The notes under the pieces: generated by a model
The model's input: the letters and a program-made list of their open reading frames with translations, nothing else
Database searches by the model: none
What the model was told of the DNA's origin: nothing
Translations under genes and position numbers: made by a program
Assembly: GCA_017624835.1 (NCBI GenBank)
Contig: JAGAMG010000011.1
Location: 62,001 to 126,000, forward strand
Origin: Lachnospiraceae bacterium
Lineage (GTDB): Bacteria; Bacillota; Clostridia; Lachnospirales; Lachnospiraceae
Direction of reading: 5' to 3'
DNA length: 64,000 nucleotides
Shown here: piece by piece, positions 26,056-35,099 of the stretch
Position numbering within the stretch: position 1 is the first letter of the stretch
Layout of the letters: every line of letters begins with the position of its first letter

Positions 26056-26328
26056 CTATCTATGTATATATAAACTAAAACTTGACCACAGTTCCACAGC
26101 AAACTCCACCATCATTGTCATCATCCACTGTCCTAATATTATCAAAGCAGTAAAAACACAAATAATCTTGGGTACAAAGGTCAAAGTCTGTTCTTGAATG
26201 GACGTAACCGTCTGAAAAATACTGATAATTAAACCCACTACCAAAGAAACCAACAAAACAGGCAGGGATACCTTGATAATCAGAAACAATGCCTTATTTG
26301 CCATTTCTACAACTGCATCAACAGTCAC
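26056..26328 (-). CDS. fliQ: Flagellar export protein FliQ
   Basis: 90 residues with two membrane helices (LFLIIKVSLPVLLVSLVVGLIISIFQ and FVPKIICVFTALIILGQWMM) and the SIQEQTLTFVPK loop typical of FliQ. It is part of the FliPQR gate. It follows fliP by 25 bp. Confidence 0.97.
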   Translation of the reverse strand: MTVDAVVEMANKALFLIIKVSLPVLLVSLVVGLIISIFQTVTSIQEQTLTFVPKIICVFTALIILGQWMMTMMVEFAVELWSSFSLYIHR

Positions 26329-26353
26329 CTAACCACATCCTCTCTAACTGCCG

Positions 26354-27214
26354 TCAGTAAAATGTCCTAACAAGCTGCTCAATAATTAATGCCCAGCCAT
26401 CTGCCAATACAAAGAGTAAAATCTTAAATGGCATAGAAATAACTGTAGGTGGCAACATCATCATACCCATACTCATCAACGTGGATGCTATTACCATGTC
26501 AATTACAATAAAGGGAATATAAACCATAAACCCTATCCAAAAGGCCACTCTTAATTCACTTATCATAAAGCTGGGAATTAAAACAGAATTGGGAATGGAT
26601 TCCAATGTGCCATCCCACTCCAACCCTGCAATATCCATAAACATTTCAACATCCTTCAGCTGGGTTTGAGGATACATAAATTCCCTTAGGGGCTGCATTC
26701 CCAATTCCAATGCCTCTTCTTGGGTTATTATCCCCTCTTCAAAAGGCACCACTGCTTCATCATACACTCTTGTAATCGTAGGCTCCATAATAAAGAACGT
26801 AAGAATCAACGCCAAACCGATTAAGATTTGATTTGGCGGTGAGGTCTGTGTATTTAAAGCCGCACGGGTAAAATGAAGTACTATAATGATTCGCGTGAAC
26901 GACGTCATCATAATAATAATCGTCGGTGCAAGCGCTATTAATGTAAGTGTAATCAGAATCCTAAGAGAGCCATTTACCTGTCCATTACCGTCATTATAGG
27001 TAATGTTAAGGGAATTAACCGTATTTAACTGATTCATTTCCTCATGCGTCTGTGCACTTCCCGGTTCATTAATGATAGTCGAAACCTGAGTATCTCCCGT
27101 TCTATAATCCGATGCCTGCACCTTTACAGGCACAGAAATGCACAATATGCCCACCGTAACCAGCAGGCATACTATTTGTATTATTTTTTTCCAGTCAGCA
27201 ATCTTTTTCTTCAT
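26354..27214 (-). CDS. fliP: Flagellar export protein FliP
   Basis: 286 residues. An N-terminal signal-like segment (IIQIVCLLVTVGILCISVPVKVQA) is followed by the FliP core: SFTRIIIVLHFTRAALNTQTSPPNQILIG without gaps, then the last membrane helices ending MMLPPTVISMPFKILLFVLADGW. FliP is the main component of the export pore. It follows fliO by 17 bp. Confidence 0.98.
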   Translation of the reverse strand: MKKKIADWKKIIQIVCLLVTVGILCISVPVKVQASDYRTGDTQVSTIINEPGSAQTHEEMNQLNTVNSLNITYNDGNGQVNGSLRILITLTLIALAPTIIIMMTSFTRIIIVLHFTRAALNTQTSPPNQILIGLALILTFFIMEPTITRVYDEAVVPFEEGIITQEEALELGMQPLREFMYPQTQLKDVEMFMDIAGLEWDGTLESIPNSVLIPSFMISELRVAFWIGFMVYIPFIVIDMVIASTLMSMGMMMLPPTVISMPFKILLFVLADGWALIIEQLVRTFY

Positions 27215-27231
27215 GTATCTTATTCCTTCAG

Positions 27232-27597
27232 TCAGCTTTCTTTACTGGAATCTTTTTTTAAAGTGCGTTCTAAAAAAAACTTAAATCCTAAGTTTTCCTG
27301 TAAACAACGCCTGTCCCTAAGCTGCTCCATCGGCACTTCACCCAACATGGTCACTGTATCCTTGCAATTAGCAATAACCATATAGGTTTCTCCTACTCGC
27401 ACTATCTGAATATATTTATTATTTGATATGCGAGTAGTTTCTAATACCTCTATATTACAGTTAGCACTTTGCTGCTTCTGATAACCTGCAAGCCACTTTG
27501 TAACAACCGCAGTCACTCCCAACACCAGAACAAATACCACTAAAACAGTAATTAATTGTGCATAACTGTCAACTTTTCCTGTCAAAAGAATGGTCAT
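27232..27597 (-). CDS. fliO: Flagellar assembly protein FliO/FliZ
   Basis: 121 residues. A single N-terminal membrane helix (LITVLVVFVLVLGVTAVVT) is followed by a small cytoplasmic beta domain (IEVLETTRISNNKYIQIVRVGE) and a basic tail. It helps assemble the FliP ring. The start codon overlaps the cheY stop (TAATG). B. subtilis calls the equivalent gene fliZ (fliO). Confidence 0.9.
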   Translation of the reverse strand: MTILLTGKVDSYAQLITVLVVFVLVLGVTAVVTKWLAGYQKQQSANCNIEVLETTRISNNKYIQIVRVGETYMVIANCKDTVTMLGEVPMEQLRDRRCLQENLGFKFFLERTLKKDSSKES

Positions 27598-27959
27598 TAA
27601 CCAATTACCTTCTTTACAGCCTCAATAACACGTTCTGCCTGAAAAGGCTTTACGATAAAATCTTTAGCACCTGCCTGAATGGACTCAATAACCATTGCCT
27701 GCTGTCCCATTGCGGAACACATAATAACACGTGAAGTACCATCCAATTTTTTAATCTCCTTAAGAGCCTGAATACCATCCATCTCAGGCATGGTAATGTC
27801 CATAAGAACCAAATCAGGTGCTAATTCTTTGAATTTTTCAACAGCTTTTGCGCCATTTTCTGCTTCACCTGCAACATTATAACCATTCTTGGTCAAAATG
27901 TCCTTAATCATCATTCTCATAAACGCCGCATCATCACAGATTAAAATATTTTTTGCCAT
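27597..27959 (-). CDS. cheY: Chemotaxis response regulator CheY
   Basis: 120 residues, a single receiver domain. The acidic pocket is CDDAAFMR, the phosphorylated residue is Asp54 (LVLMDITMPEMDG), and the conserved Lys is in KDFIVKPF. Phosphorylated by CheA, it binds FliM/FliY to bias rotation. The ATG at 27959 is used because GGAGG lies eight bases upstream; the longer in-frame start at 27974 overlaps that site. The position between fliY and fliO is as in B. subtilis. Confidence 0.97.
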   Translation of the reverse strand: MAKNILICDDAAFMRMMIKDILTKNGYNVAGEAENGAKAVEKFKELAPDLVLMDITMPEMDGIQALKEIKKLDGTSRVIMCSAMGQQAMVIESIQAGAKDFIVKPFQAERVIEAVKKVIG

Positions 27960-27994
27960 TTGCTCATCCTCCATTTACATAATAAGTAATTTTC

Positions 27995-29290
27995 TTACTT
28001 AATTATTTCTGTTACTCTAACACCAAAGCTTTCTTCAATTACAACAACCTCACCTCTGGCAACAAATTTTCCGTTAACCAAAACATCTATAGGTTCACCT
28101 GCAATACGATCCAATTCAATAATCGTACCCGGTGCAAAGTCGAGAATTTCAGAAATAGACTTTGAAGTGCGTCCCAATTCTACGGTTACCTCCAGGGGAA
28201 CATCCTTAATCAGCCCGATATTTTCCTGACCGGCAACATTTGACATATCCGTAGAAAAATTCTGGAACTGAGCAGGTTGTACATTTACACTCTGCATGTT
28301 GTTCTGTGGCATACCACCCATCATAGGATTCATTCCCATCATAGGGTTCATACCCATCATGGGATTCATTCCCATCATAGGATTCATTCCCATCATTGCA
28401 TTCATGCCCATAGTATTCATAGCGCTCATATCAGCCTGTCCCATCATAGGATTCATTCCCATCGGATTCATTCCCATAGCATTCATATCAGACTGACCTG
28501 CGGGAGCACTAATAGGCACTGATGCCTGAGCCGGTGTAGGTGCAGCTTCAGGTGCAGTTGCTTCTGCCGAACCACCTGTCTGATTGCCAATAAAGGTATC
28601 AACCAAATGTTTTGAAAATTCAATAGGATACAACTGCATAATGGTACTGTCAACCAAATCTGCAATCTGCATACGGAATGTAATCTTCACGAAGGTTCCA
28701 CCTAAGAAAGGGGCTACCTCTTCACCACTCTTATATTTTGTCAAATCAACTAATGAAGAATCCGGTGGGCTAATATCAATGGTTTCCTGCAACATTGTGG
28801 AAAGTGAGGTTGCAGCAGACCCCATCATTTGGTTCATTGCTTCTGAAATTGCACTTAAATGAAGTTCACCCAACTCTACATCCGTATTGGTACCATCTCC
28901 ACCCATCATCAAATCAGTGATGACTTTTACATCCTGTTCTTTTAAAATGAGAATATTAGTACCATCCAATCCCTGTGTATACTTAATTTGAATAAATACA
29001 CAAGGTCTTTCATAATCCCCCAATAAAGTTTCCCATTTAGCAAGAGTTACTCTTGGGGTAGTAATATTTACTTTTCTGTTTACCAGTGAATATAATGTTG
29101 TTGCAGAAGACCCCATACTAATATTGGCCATCTCACCAATTGCATCCTTTTCAACTTCTGTCAACAAACTTTCGTCTATATCGCCTGCCCCGGTAGCATA
29201 CACGTCATCTGCGGCATCTTCCATTTCCTCAGTCACGTCCATACCGTTCAACAGCGCATTTATCTCGTCCTGAGATAACATCCCATCCAT
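27995..29290 (-). CDS. fliY: Flagellar switch protein FliY with methionine-rich linker
   Basis: 431 residues. It begins with a CheY-P-binding peptide (LSQDEINALL), like FliM. A CheC-like phosphatase domain follows with two E/N motifs (VEKDAIGEMANISMGSSATT and SAISEAMNQMMGSAATS). The low-complexity linker at about 267-327 is built from MMGMNP hexapeptides. The C-terminal FliN domain (KDVPLEVTVELGRTSKSISE ... VNGKFVARGEVVVI) is intact. FliY is both a C-ring component and the CheY-P phosphatase at the motor. It starts 3 bp after fliM. Confidence 0.96.
   Translation of the reverse strand: MDGMLSQDEINALLNGMDVTEEMEDAADDVYATGAGDIDESLLTEVEKDAIGEMANISMGSSATTLYSLVNRKVNITTPRVTLAKWETLLGDYERPCVFIQIKYTQGLDGTNILILKEQDVKVITDLMMGGDGTNTDVELGELHLSAISEAMNQMMGSAATSLSTMLQETIDISPPDSSLVDLTKYKSGEEVAPFLGGTFVKITFRMQIADLVDSTIMQLYPIEFSKHLVDTFIGNQTGGSAEATAPEAAPTPAQASVPISAPAGQSDMNAMGMNPMGMNPMMGQADMSAMNTMGMNAMMGMNPMMGMNPMMGMNPMMGMNPMMGGMPQNNMQSVNVQPAQFQNFSTDMSNVAGQENIGLIKDVPLEVTVELGRTSKSISEILDFAPGTIIELDRIAGEPIDVLVNGKFVARGEVVVIEESFGVRVTEIIK
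28317..28475 (-). repeat. 18-base tandem repeats in fliY (MMGMNP hexapeptides)
   Basis: Five adjacent units of the form CCCATCATAGGATTCATT (plus strand) lie at 28317-28406 with few changes; a further unit is at 28440-28457 and partial ones follow. Unit length is a multiple of three, so copy-number change would keep the frame. Confidence 0.9.
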
Positions 29291-29293
29291 TGT

Positions 29294-30274
29294 TTACTCC
29301 TCCTCTCTGATTACTGATGTAATCCGGACGGCATAAGAGTCTTTATTCGCGCCGGGTAATGCGGTAAATTTCCTTATATTACCTACATATACATCCATAT
29401 CAGTATCTACTCTTGAATCTAAGCGAATGCAATCTCCTATCTGTAGATTTAAGAAATCTGAAACCGACAAGGTACTCTTACCAAGTACCGCCTTGATAGG
29501 CACATCCACCTTGCGAATCATTGCTTCAAGCAATTCTTCGCAATCTTCATCCTGATTCTCCTGCATTGTGGAGAACCAATATTTTGTATTCAACTTATCC
29601 ATTACATCTTCCAGAGTAAAGAAAGGAAGACAAACATTAATAAAGCCTTCGATATCTCCGATTTTCATATTCAATGTCACAATAGCAATCATATCATTCG
29701 GAGCTATTACCTGTGCGAACTGTGAATTGGTCTCCAGCCTGGTTAACACAGGTTCTACTTCTATAACGTTTTTCCATGGTTCTCGTAAAAGCTGTGTGAG
29801 CATTACAAGTATCTTTTGAATAATTGAAAGCTCTATCTCTGAGAAATCCCTGTTCTTCTCCAACGGTATTCCCGAGCCCCCCAGCATTCTGTCCAGCATG
29901 GCATATCCTAAATTTGTAGCCAAATCAATGAGTATTGTTCCATTCAATGGCGCAAAATTTATAATACCTAAAATAACCGGATTAGACAATGCGTTAGAAA
30001 ACTCACTAAATGTTACCGTTTCCGAACTGGCAACTGACACCTGTACATTCTTTCGAAGGTACGCCGGAAGATTTGTAGAAACCAATCTTCCATAATGTTC
30101 AAATATAATTTCCAGAGTTCTTAAATGCTCTTTCGAGAACTTTGTAGGGCGGCTGAAGTCGTAATCCTTTACTTTTTTCTCATCTTCTCCCTGTATCTGG
30201 TCTGCATCCAATTCACCGGTTGATAACGCAGCCAGCAGGTTATCTATCTCGCTTTGGGAAAGAACCTCGCCCAC
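29294..30274 (-). CDS. fliM: Flagellar motor switch protein FliM
   Basis: 326 residues. The N-terminal CheY-P-binding peptide is LSQSEIDNLLAAL. The middle domain (YDFSRPTKFSKEHLRTLEIIFEHYGR, with GGSGIP) and a C-terminal SpoA/FliN-like domain (KAVLGKSTLSVSDFLNLQIGD) complete it. It forms the C ring with FliG and FliY. It lies 36 bp after fliL. Confidence 0.98.
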   Translation of the reverse strand: MGEVLSQSEIDNLLAALSTGELDADQIQGEDEKKVKDYDFSRPTKFSKEHLRTLEIIFEHYGRLVSTNLPAYLRKNVQVSVASSETVTFSEFSNALSNPVILGIINFAPLNGTILIDLATNLGYAMLDRMLGGSGIPLEKNRDFSEIELSIIQKILVMLTQLLREPWKNVIEVEPVLTRLETNSQFAQVIAPNDMIAIVTLNMKIGDIEGFINVCLPFFTLEDVMDKLNTKYWFSTMQENQDEDCEELLEAMIRKVDVPIKAVLGKSTLSVSDFLNLQIGDCIRLDSRVDTDMDVYVGNIRKFTALPGANKDSYAVRITSVIREEE

Positions 30275-30310
30275 AAAAGCTCACCTCCTATAACGGTTTA
30301 TTTTTTATCA

Positions 30311-30820
30311 TCAGCCAAACTTTACATCGTTTATAGCTACATTATATATAAAATCTGACTGGAACAAATCCTGAACCGATTTTAGGATTTCAGCCTTCAA
30401 TCCTTCAATATCATTTCTGCACTCGATTTCGGTATGGGACATAACCACTGTTCTGACCGTATCCTCAATCAAACTCTTTCTTTCCGCTATGGTCTCGCCA
30501 TAGGTCTTGTAATCATCATGCTCCGTATTCATGGAAAACGCAATCTTAAATAACATATAAGTAGTTTTTTCACCATCACTCTTTAACGGGATGGTCAACA
30601 CTTCTTCAATTGCATACACCTGCGTGTTTTCCAACGAAATAGGTTCCACTTCTTCTTGCCCCGGCACCGTCAGTTCCAAATTTAATGCTGTCGCAATATT
30701 TGTCACCAAATCAGCCGTTTTCCTGTTTGTACTCATCACACTGAACATCATAATACTGGTCAGAACAATGTTCACAATCAGTAGTGCCAATATCAGCACC
30801 GTCAACAGATTTTTCTTCAT
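30311..30820 (-). CDS. fliL: Flagellar basal body-associated protein FliL
   Basis: 169 residues. One membrane helix (LTVLILALLIVNIVLTSIMMF) precedes an extracytoplasmic domain ending in the usual short helix and FQSDFIYNVAINDVKFG tail. FliL rings surround the stator and support torque. It lies 56 bp after motB, next to the stator genes. Confidence 0.93.
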   Translation of the reverse strand: MKKNLLTVLILALLIVNIVLTSIMMFSVMSTNRKTADLVTNIATALNLELTVPGQEEVEPISLENTQVYAIEEVLTIPLKSDGEKTTYMLFKIAFSMNTEHDDYKTYGETIAERKSLIEDTVRTVVMSHTEIECRNDIEGLKAEILKSVQDLFQSDFIYNVAINDVKFG

Positions 30821-30876
30821 ACTTCCTTCTTTCCAGCCGAATATTACATCCGCCTTATATTTTATTTTCCCCTGTC

Positions 30877-31701
30877 TTAGGATGGATTATATATCCTTAT
30901 TTCTACTCTTCGGTTCTTACTCCGTCCTTCTGCTGTTGCATTATCAGCTATCGGAACACGCTCTCCCATTCCGGCATGCTTTAATCTTACCGGATTTAAT
31001 GAAGTATTCTCCGTCAAGTAATAAAACACCGATAATGCTCTGGCACTACTCAACTCCTCATTATCAGCAAATTTTGCACTACTAATGGGAACATTGTCCG
31101 TATGTCCTTCTATCTCAATGGTTGTCCCTACTCCGTAGTGTTCCAAAATCACACCTACTTTGTCCAAAACTGTTTTAGACTCTTCCTTCACATCTGCTTT
31201 TCCGGAATCAAACAGTAATGCACCTTTCATACTTAGCTGTACATATTGTGCATTAAAACTGACTTCAATTTGCTCCGTCAGATTGTTTTCATTTACAGTC
31301 TCCTGTACCATTTCAGCTAAGATTTCATTTTCTTTGAGTTGTTGCTGTTCTAATTCTTCCTGCATCTCTTCGGGAGATTTTTCATATTCTTCTGCCTTTT
31401 GTTCTCCATCCACTTCACTTTCAGCAGTCTTACCCATACTATTTATGTACTGATCCAATTCATTCAACTGACTCACACCGGCACTTATCAACACACCATC
31501 ACCAATTGCCGTAGCCCCCGCATCAAAAATACTGAAGGTACTGCTCATGGATGCCACCAATTCATTGTACTTAGCCTCATCCACAGTAGACATGGAAAAC
31601 AACATTACGAAGAAACACAGCAGTAGATTCATTAAATCACTAAAGGTCGTCATCCACGCGGGAGAACCGGGTGCCGGCATATCTTCTTTTCTTTTTGCCA
31701 C
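30877..31701 (-). CDS. motB: Flagellar stator protein MotB
   Basis: 274 residues. The single helix carries the proton-accepting Asp22 (TFSDLMNLLLCFFVML). A Glu-rich plug/linker leads to a C-terminal OmpA-like peptidoglycan-binding domain (EIEGHTDNVPISS ... SSARALSVFYYL ... NRRVEIRI). It anchors the stator to the wall. It overlaps motA by one base. B. subtilis has motAB outside the fla/che operon; here the pair is inside. Confidence 0.97.
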   Translation of the reverse strand: MAKRKEDMPAPGSPAWMTTFSDLMNLLLCFFVMLFSMSTVDEAKYNELVASMSSTFSIFDAGATAIGDGVLISAGVSQLNELDQYINSMGKTAESEVDGEQKAEEYEKSPEEMQEELEQQQLKENEILAEMVQETVNENNLTEQIEVSFNAQYVQLSMKGALLFDSGKADVKEESKTVLDKVGVILEHYGVGTTIEIEGHTDNVPISSAKFADNEELSSARALSVFYYLTENTSLNPVRLKHAGMGERVPIADNATAEGRSKNRRVEIRIYNPS

Positions 31702-32504
31702 TACTCTTCGCCTCCAGCTTCCTCTTCGTTCACTTCAACTCTGTCCTTAGGTGCCAGGAAGGATTTTAGTTTTTCTTCAATTACACGAGGATTTTCACCT
31801 GCCTGAATTGACAAAAGACCTTCAATCATAACTTCCTTCTGCATGGTTTCATCAGCATTGTTTGCTTTTAGCTTATTAGCAACAGGAATACATATCCAGT
31901 TTGCCAAAATGGAACCATACAATGTTGTAATCAGTGCCACCGCCATTGCAGGACCTAAGGTGGAAGGGTCATCCATATGATAAAGCATATCTACCAGACC
32001 AACCAAAGTACCAATCATACCCCAGGCAGGACCCATGGAACCTAATGTCTCCCAAAATCCGATTACATCCTTATGTCTACCCTCTATACTAATCAGCTCT
32101 GTTTCCATAATTGCACGTACTAATTCAGGATCAGTACCGTCTACAATCAAAAGAATACCCTTCTTCAAAAACGGTTCATCCAAATCCGCTGCAGCTTCTT
32201 CCAAGGAAAGAAGACCTTCCTTACGGGCTATGTTGGATAATTCAATTATCTTACGAATCATTTCCGATGTATTCAATTCCGGTTGCTTAAAAATAAGCAT
32301 AAAGGACTTTAATCCACCTATATAATTCTGCAAGCTTACGGAAGCCAATGTACAGGAAAACGCTCCTCCAAATGTAATAATTGCCGAGGGGGGATCCAGA
32401 TACTCATGCAGTCCCCCGATACCGGCACTACTTATGATACCAAATGTAAGCATTGCAAATCCTAATATAATACCTAATAAAGACGCTATATCCACAAAAA
32501 TCAC
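31701..32504 (-). CDS. motA: Flagellar stator protein MotA
   Basis: 267 residues with four membrane helices and a cytoplasmic loop between helices 2 and 3. The SMGPAWGMIGTLVGLVDML segment and LYGSILANWICIPVANKL are MotA hallmarks. With MotB it forms the proton channel driving rotation. The start lies 23 bp after flbD. Confidence 0.97.
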   Translation of the reverse strand: MIFVDIASLLGIILGFAMLTFGIISSAGIGGLHEYLDPPSAIITFGGAFSCTLASVSLQNYIGGLKSFMLIFKQPELNTSEMIRKIIELSNIARKEGLLSLEEAAADLDEPFLKKGILLIVDGTDPELVRAIMETELISIEGRHKDVIGFWETLGSMGPAWGMIGTLVGLVDMLYHMDDPSTLGPAMAVALITTLYGSILANWICIPVANKLKANNADETMQKEVMIEGLLSIQAGENPRVIEEKLKSFLAPKDRVEVNEEEAGGEE

Positions 32505-32527
32505 CTAACATTCTGCAATTTTTTGAA

Positions 32528-32713
32528 TTACTCTGCAAAAATATCCTTTCTATACAATTTTACAAGATTTTTTATCTCTTGTCTACTTTCTTTTACAATT
32601 ATTTTTTTTCCCGTGGTAAGTGTGATTACCGTATCGGGAGTTTCCTCCACAATTTCAAACAAATGTGGATTTACTAATATCTTTATTCCATTAATTTTTG
32701 TTACTTCTATCAA
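32528..32713 (-). CDS. flbD: Flagellar protein FlbD (YlzI/SwrD type)
   Basis: 61 residues: MIEVTKINGIKILVNPHLFE followed by EETPDTVITLTTGKKIIVKE. This is the short FlbD family found after flgE in Firmicutes; the B. subtilis homologue SwrD raises stator power. Its position directly before motAB fits that role. Confidence 0.9.
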   Translation of the reverse strand: MIEVTKINGIKILVNPHLFEIVEETPDTVITLTTGKKIIVKESRQEIKNLVKLYRKDIFAE

Positions 32714-32771
32714 TCAGAAAACCTCACTTTCCTTCAGTTTCCTCTCCCATCAAATACGCCCTCATGTAAAC

Positions 32772-32800
32772 AAGGGACGAAGAGCACTTCTCCGTCCCTT
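32772..32800 (-). other. Intercistronic hairpin between flgE and flbD
   Basis: AAGGGACG and CGTCCCTT form an 8-bp stem around a 13-base loop, 11 bases after the flgE stop. There is no T-run, so full termination is unlikely. It may set mRNA stability or lower downstream expression relative to the hook gene. Confidence 0.45.
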
Positions 32801-32811
32801 TATTCTATTTT

Positions 32812-34566
32812 TTAACGTTTCAGGTTGGTTAACTCTTCAAGCATGGTATCTGATACAGTAATAATTCTACTATTTGCCTGGAATCCACGCTGTGTAGTAA
32901 TCATTTCGGTGAACTCTGCAGACAAATCTACATTACTCATCTCCAACTGTCCGGTGGACATATAACCACCATTAGCAGTAATGTCCACACCAATTCCGTC
33001 AAACTCACCGGAGTTTAAGGTTGCAGAATAAAGGTTATCACCCTGCTTTTCCAAACCTGCTGCATTTGCAAAGGATGCTGATGCAATCTGACCTAAAAGC
33101 TTGGTCATACCATTATCATAGCTTGCATAAATCATACCATTATTCTGAACGGACACACCAATCATATCACCCAGACGACGGCCTGAACCAATACCATCTG
33201 CATCACCACTGGTAGCACCAATGGTAGAAGTTCCCTTATTATCAAAACCGGAACATGTTGAAAAATCAATCTCAATATTGCTGAAATTACCGGATAACAG
33301 GGACAAATTCAAATTAGCAGTGGTACTGGTAGGATCATTGGTTCCAATTCCATTAAAGTAACCATTGTTAGGGTTAAAGTAAATGGTACTACCACTGTAC
33401 TCTCTACCACAGGCAGTAAATCTTTCATTGTTTACGCCGCCACTTGCAAGAGAAGGGAATACATCATTGGTCTGATCCAGTACACCATTATTATTTGCAT
33501 CCGTAGTTTCAAAGGTCGGAGAAGCACCTGCCAATGCTTCCAAAGCTGCCTCTACAGACATGGTATCACCTGCTGTAACATTACTTGCAATATGTAAGCT
33601 TAAAAATTCATCGGTAGAACCTTCGAAACCATATGCTGCTGCAATAGCATCCAATCCCTTTTGCTTATCCTCCGGTGTTGTACTAGCATTAAAAATGGTT
33701 GCTACATTTGCCACTTCATTACCGGTGGTTTTTTCACTTAAGATTTTACCTGTTGCATCCCAAACATAGGTAGCACTGTTAAATACAACTTCTCTCTCCT
33801 GTTCCTGATAAGTAGGAGTACCGAATAAATCCACATCATCGGGAAGCTCCAGTTCATTACCTGCGGAATCAAGAATACTTGATAACTCCACACTGTAAGT
33901 ATTGGGGTCATCGGACTGCATAAAGGTAAACTTAGCAGTATAGCTGTAACCCAATGCATCATAGAAGTTTAAGTTAATGGACTTACCGCTTGCACTGGTA
34001 ACATCGGAATCATTCTGATCCAGGATACCTGCAATATAAGCCTTGGAGGTTGCCTCCGGAGGATAGGTCATATTTGCTTCACTCATAATACGAAGGGCAC
34101 TAACGGTATCCTGCTTGATATCCATAGTCTCTTCATCCACCTGCCAGCCCATTACATTATAACCGGTACTGGTCATAGCAAGATTACCGGCTCCATCTAC
34201 ATAGAAAGAACCGTCTCTGGTAAAGAAATTCTCTCTACCATTATTTACAACGAAGAAGTTCTCTCCTGTAATCATGATATCGAAAGGATTTCCTGTGGAC
34301 TGCGCGGAACCCTGTCCTGTAATATTAATATTGATTGCGCCACCCTTAACACCAAGACCAATCTGTCTTGCGTTTACACCACCGGTACCGGTGGTAGCGT
34401 TAGGACCACTAGCCTTCTGAGTGGTCTGGCTCATTAATTCACTAAAGGTCATAGAGCTTGATTTGAATGCTACGGTATTAACGTTTGCAATATTATTACC
34501 GATTACATCCATTCTTGTCTGGTGTGTCTTTAAACCTGCCACACCAGAATACAATGATCTCATCAT
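32812..34566 (-). CDS. flgE: Flagellar hook protein FlgE
   Basis: 584 residues. The N-terminal rod/hook motif (MRSLYSGVAGLKTHQTRMDV, then GNNIANVNTVAFK) and the C-terminal heptad region (LEMSNVDLSAEFTEMITTQRGFQANSRII) are conserved. The middle is long and variable, with a FlgE-type LNFYDALGYSYTAKFTF segment. It is exported by the type III apparatus and polymerises into the hook. It is longer than B. subtilis FlgE because of the variable surface region. GGAGG lies ten bases before the ATG. Confidence 0.97.
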   Translation of the reverse strand: MMRSLYSGVAGLKTHQTRMDVIGNNIANVNTVAFKSSSMTFSELMSQTTQKASGPNATTGTGGVNARQIGLGVKGGAININITGQGSAQSTGNPFDIMITGENFFVVNNGRENFFTRDGSFYVDGAGNLAMTSTGYNVMGWQVDEETMDIKQDTVSALRIMSEANMTYPPEATSKAYIAGILDQNDSDVTSASGKSINLNFYDALGYSYTAKFTFMQSDDPNTYSVELSSILDSAGNELELPDDVDLFGTPTYQEQEREVVFNSATYVWDATGKILSEKTTGNEVANVATIFNASTTPEDKQKGLDAIAAAYGFEGSTDEFLSLHIASNVTAGDTMSVEAALEALAGASPTFETTDANNNGVLDQTNDVFPSLASGGVNNERFTACGREYSGSTIYFNPNNGYFNGIGTNDPTSTTANLNLSLLSGNFSNIEIDFSTCSGFDNKGTSTIGATSGDADGIGSGRRLGDMIGVSVQNNGMIYASYDNGMTKLLGQIASASFANAAGLEKQGDNLYSATLNSGEFDGIGVDITANGGYMSTGQLEMSNVDLSAEFTEMITTQRGFQANSRIITVSDTMLEELTNLKR

Positions 34567-34647
34567 AGTATTTGTTCCTCCTGTTTCTGAAACGGAACCT
34601 GTTTCCCTCTGTCATTCAGGAAACCTAAACCTCCATTCAGGTCCGGT

Positions 34648-35064
34648 TTACATTATCACTGCTCCGTTTATATTTGTAAAAACATTATCACTTGTTTCTG
34701 TGCTGTCCATCGCGGTTACAACTGTCTGGTTCGGTATATTTACAATAAATGCCAGCGAATCCACAATGACCAACGAGTCCTTGATTCCTTTCTGTCCTGC
34801 TTTTCTGGCTCCATCATTTAAGCGTTCCAGCTGTTCCGTACTCAGTTCAATATTTCTATCCGCAAGTCTGCCCATTGCATGCTTGGAGAATTTTAATTCC
34901 TCCGTCTTCCCTGCATAGAGATTTTGTTGCAATGCCTTGTTCTGTAATATATCAGAAAAGGACGGTACATTCTCCTTAGAGACAGAAATATTTTTTTGTT
35001 GTCTGCTTAAATATTGGTCAGCCAGCTGGTCAATGGAAAGGAATTGATTTTTTTGAATCTCCAT
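34648..35064 (-). CDS. Flagellar operon protein, TIGR02530 family
   Basis: 138 residues. The core (LKFSKHAMGRLADRNIELSTEQLERLNDG ... DSLVIVDSLAFIVNIPNQTVVTAMD) is the family signature. It occurs between flgD and flgE in many Firmicutes. Its role is not established; it may help hook assembly or export. It is soluble and has no signal peptide. Confidence 0.85.
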   Translation of the reverse strand: MEIQKNQFLSIDQLADQYLSRQQKNISVSKENVPSFSDILQNKALQQNLYAGKTEELKFSKHAMGRLADRNIELSTEQLERLNDGARKAGQKGIKDSLVIVDSLAFIVNIPNQTVVTAMDSTETSDNVFTNINGAVIM

Positions 35065-35099
35065 ATTCCTGCAACTCCCATATTCGTACTGTGCTTTTA

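Noticed and set aside
28317-28475. Possible CRISPR-like or regulatory repeat array
   Set aside because: Units are directly tandem without spacers, a multiple of three bases, and within the fliY frame.
28277-28522. His- and Ile-rich plus-strand frames opposite fliY
   Set aside because: They are antisense translation of the 18-base MMGMNP repeats.
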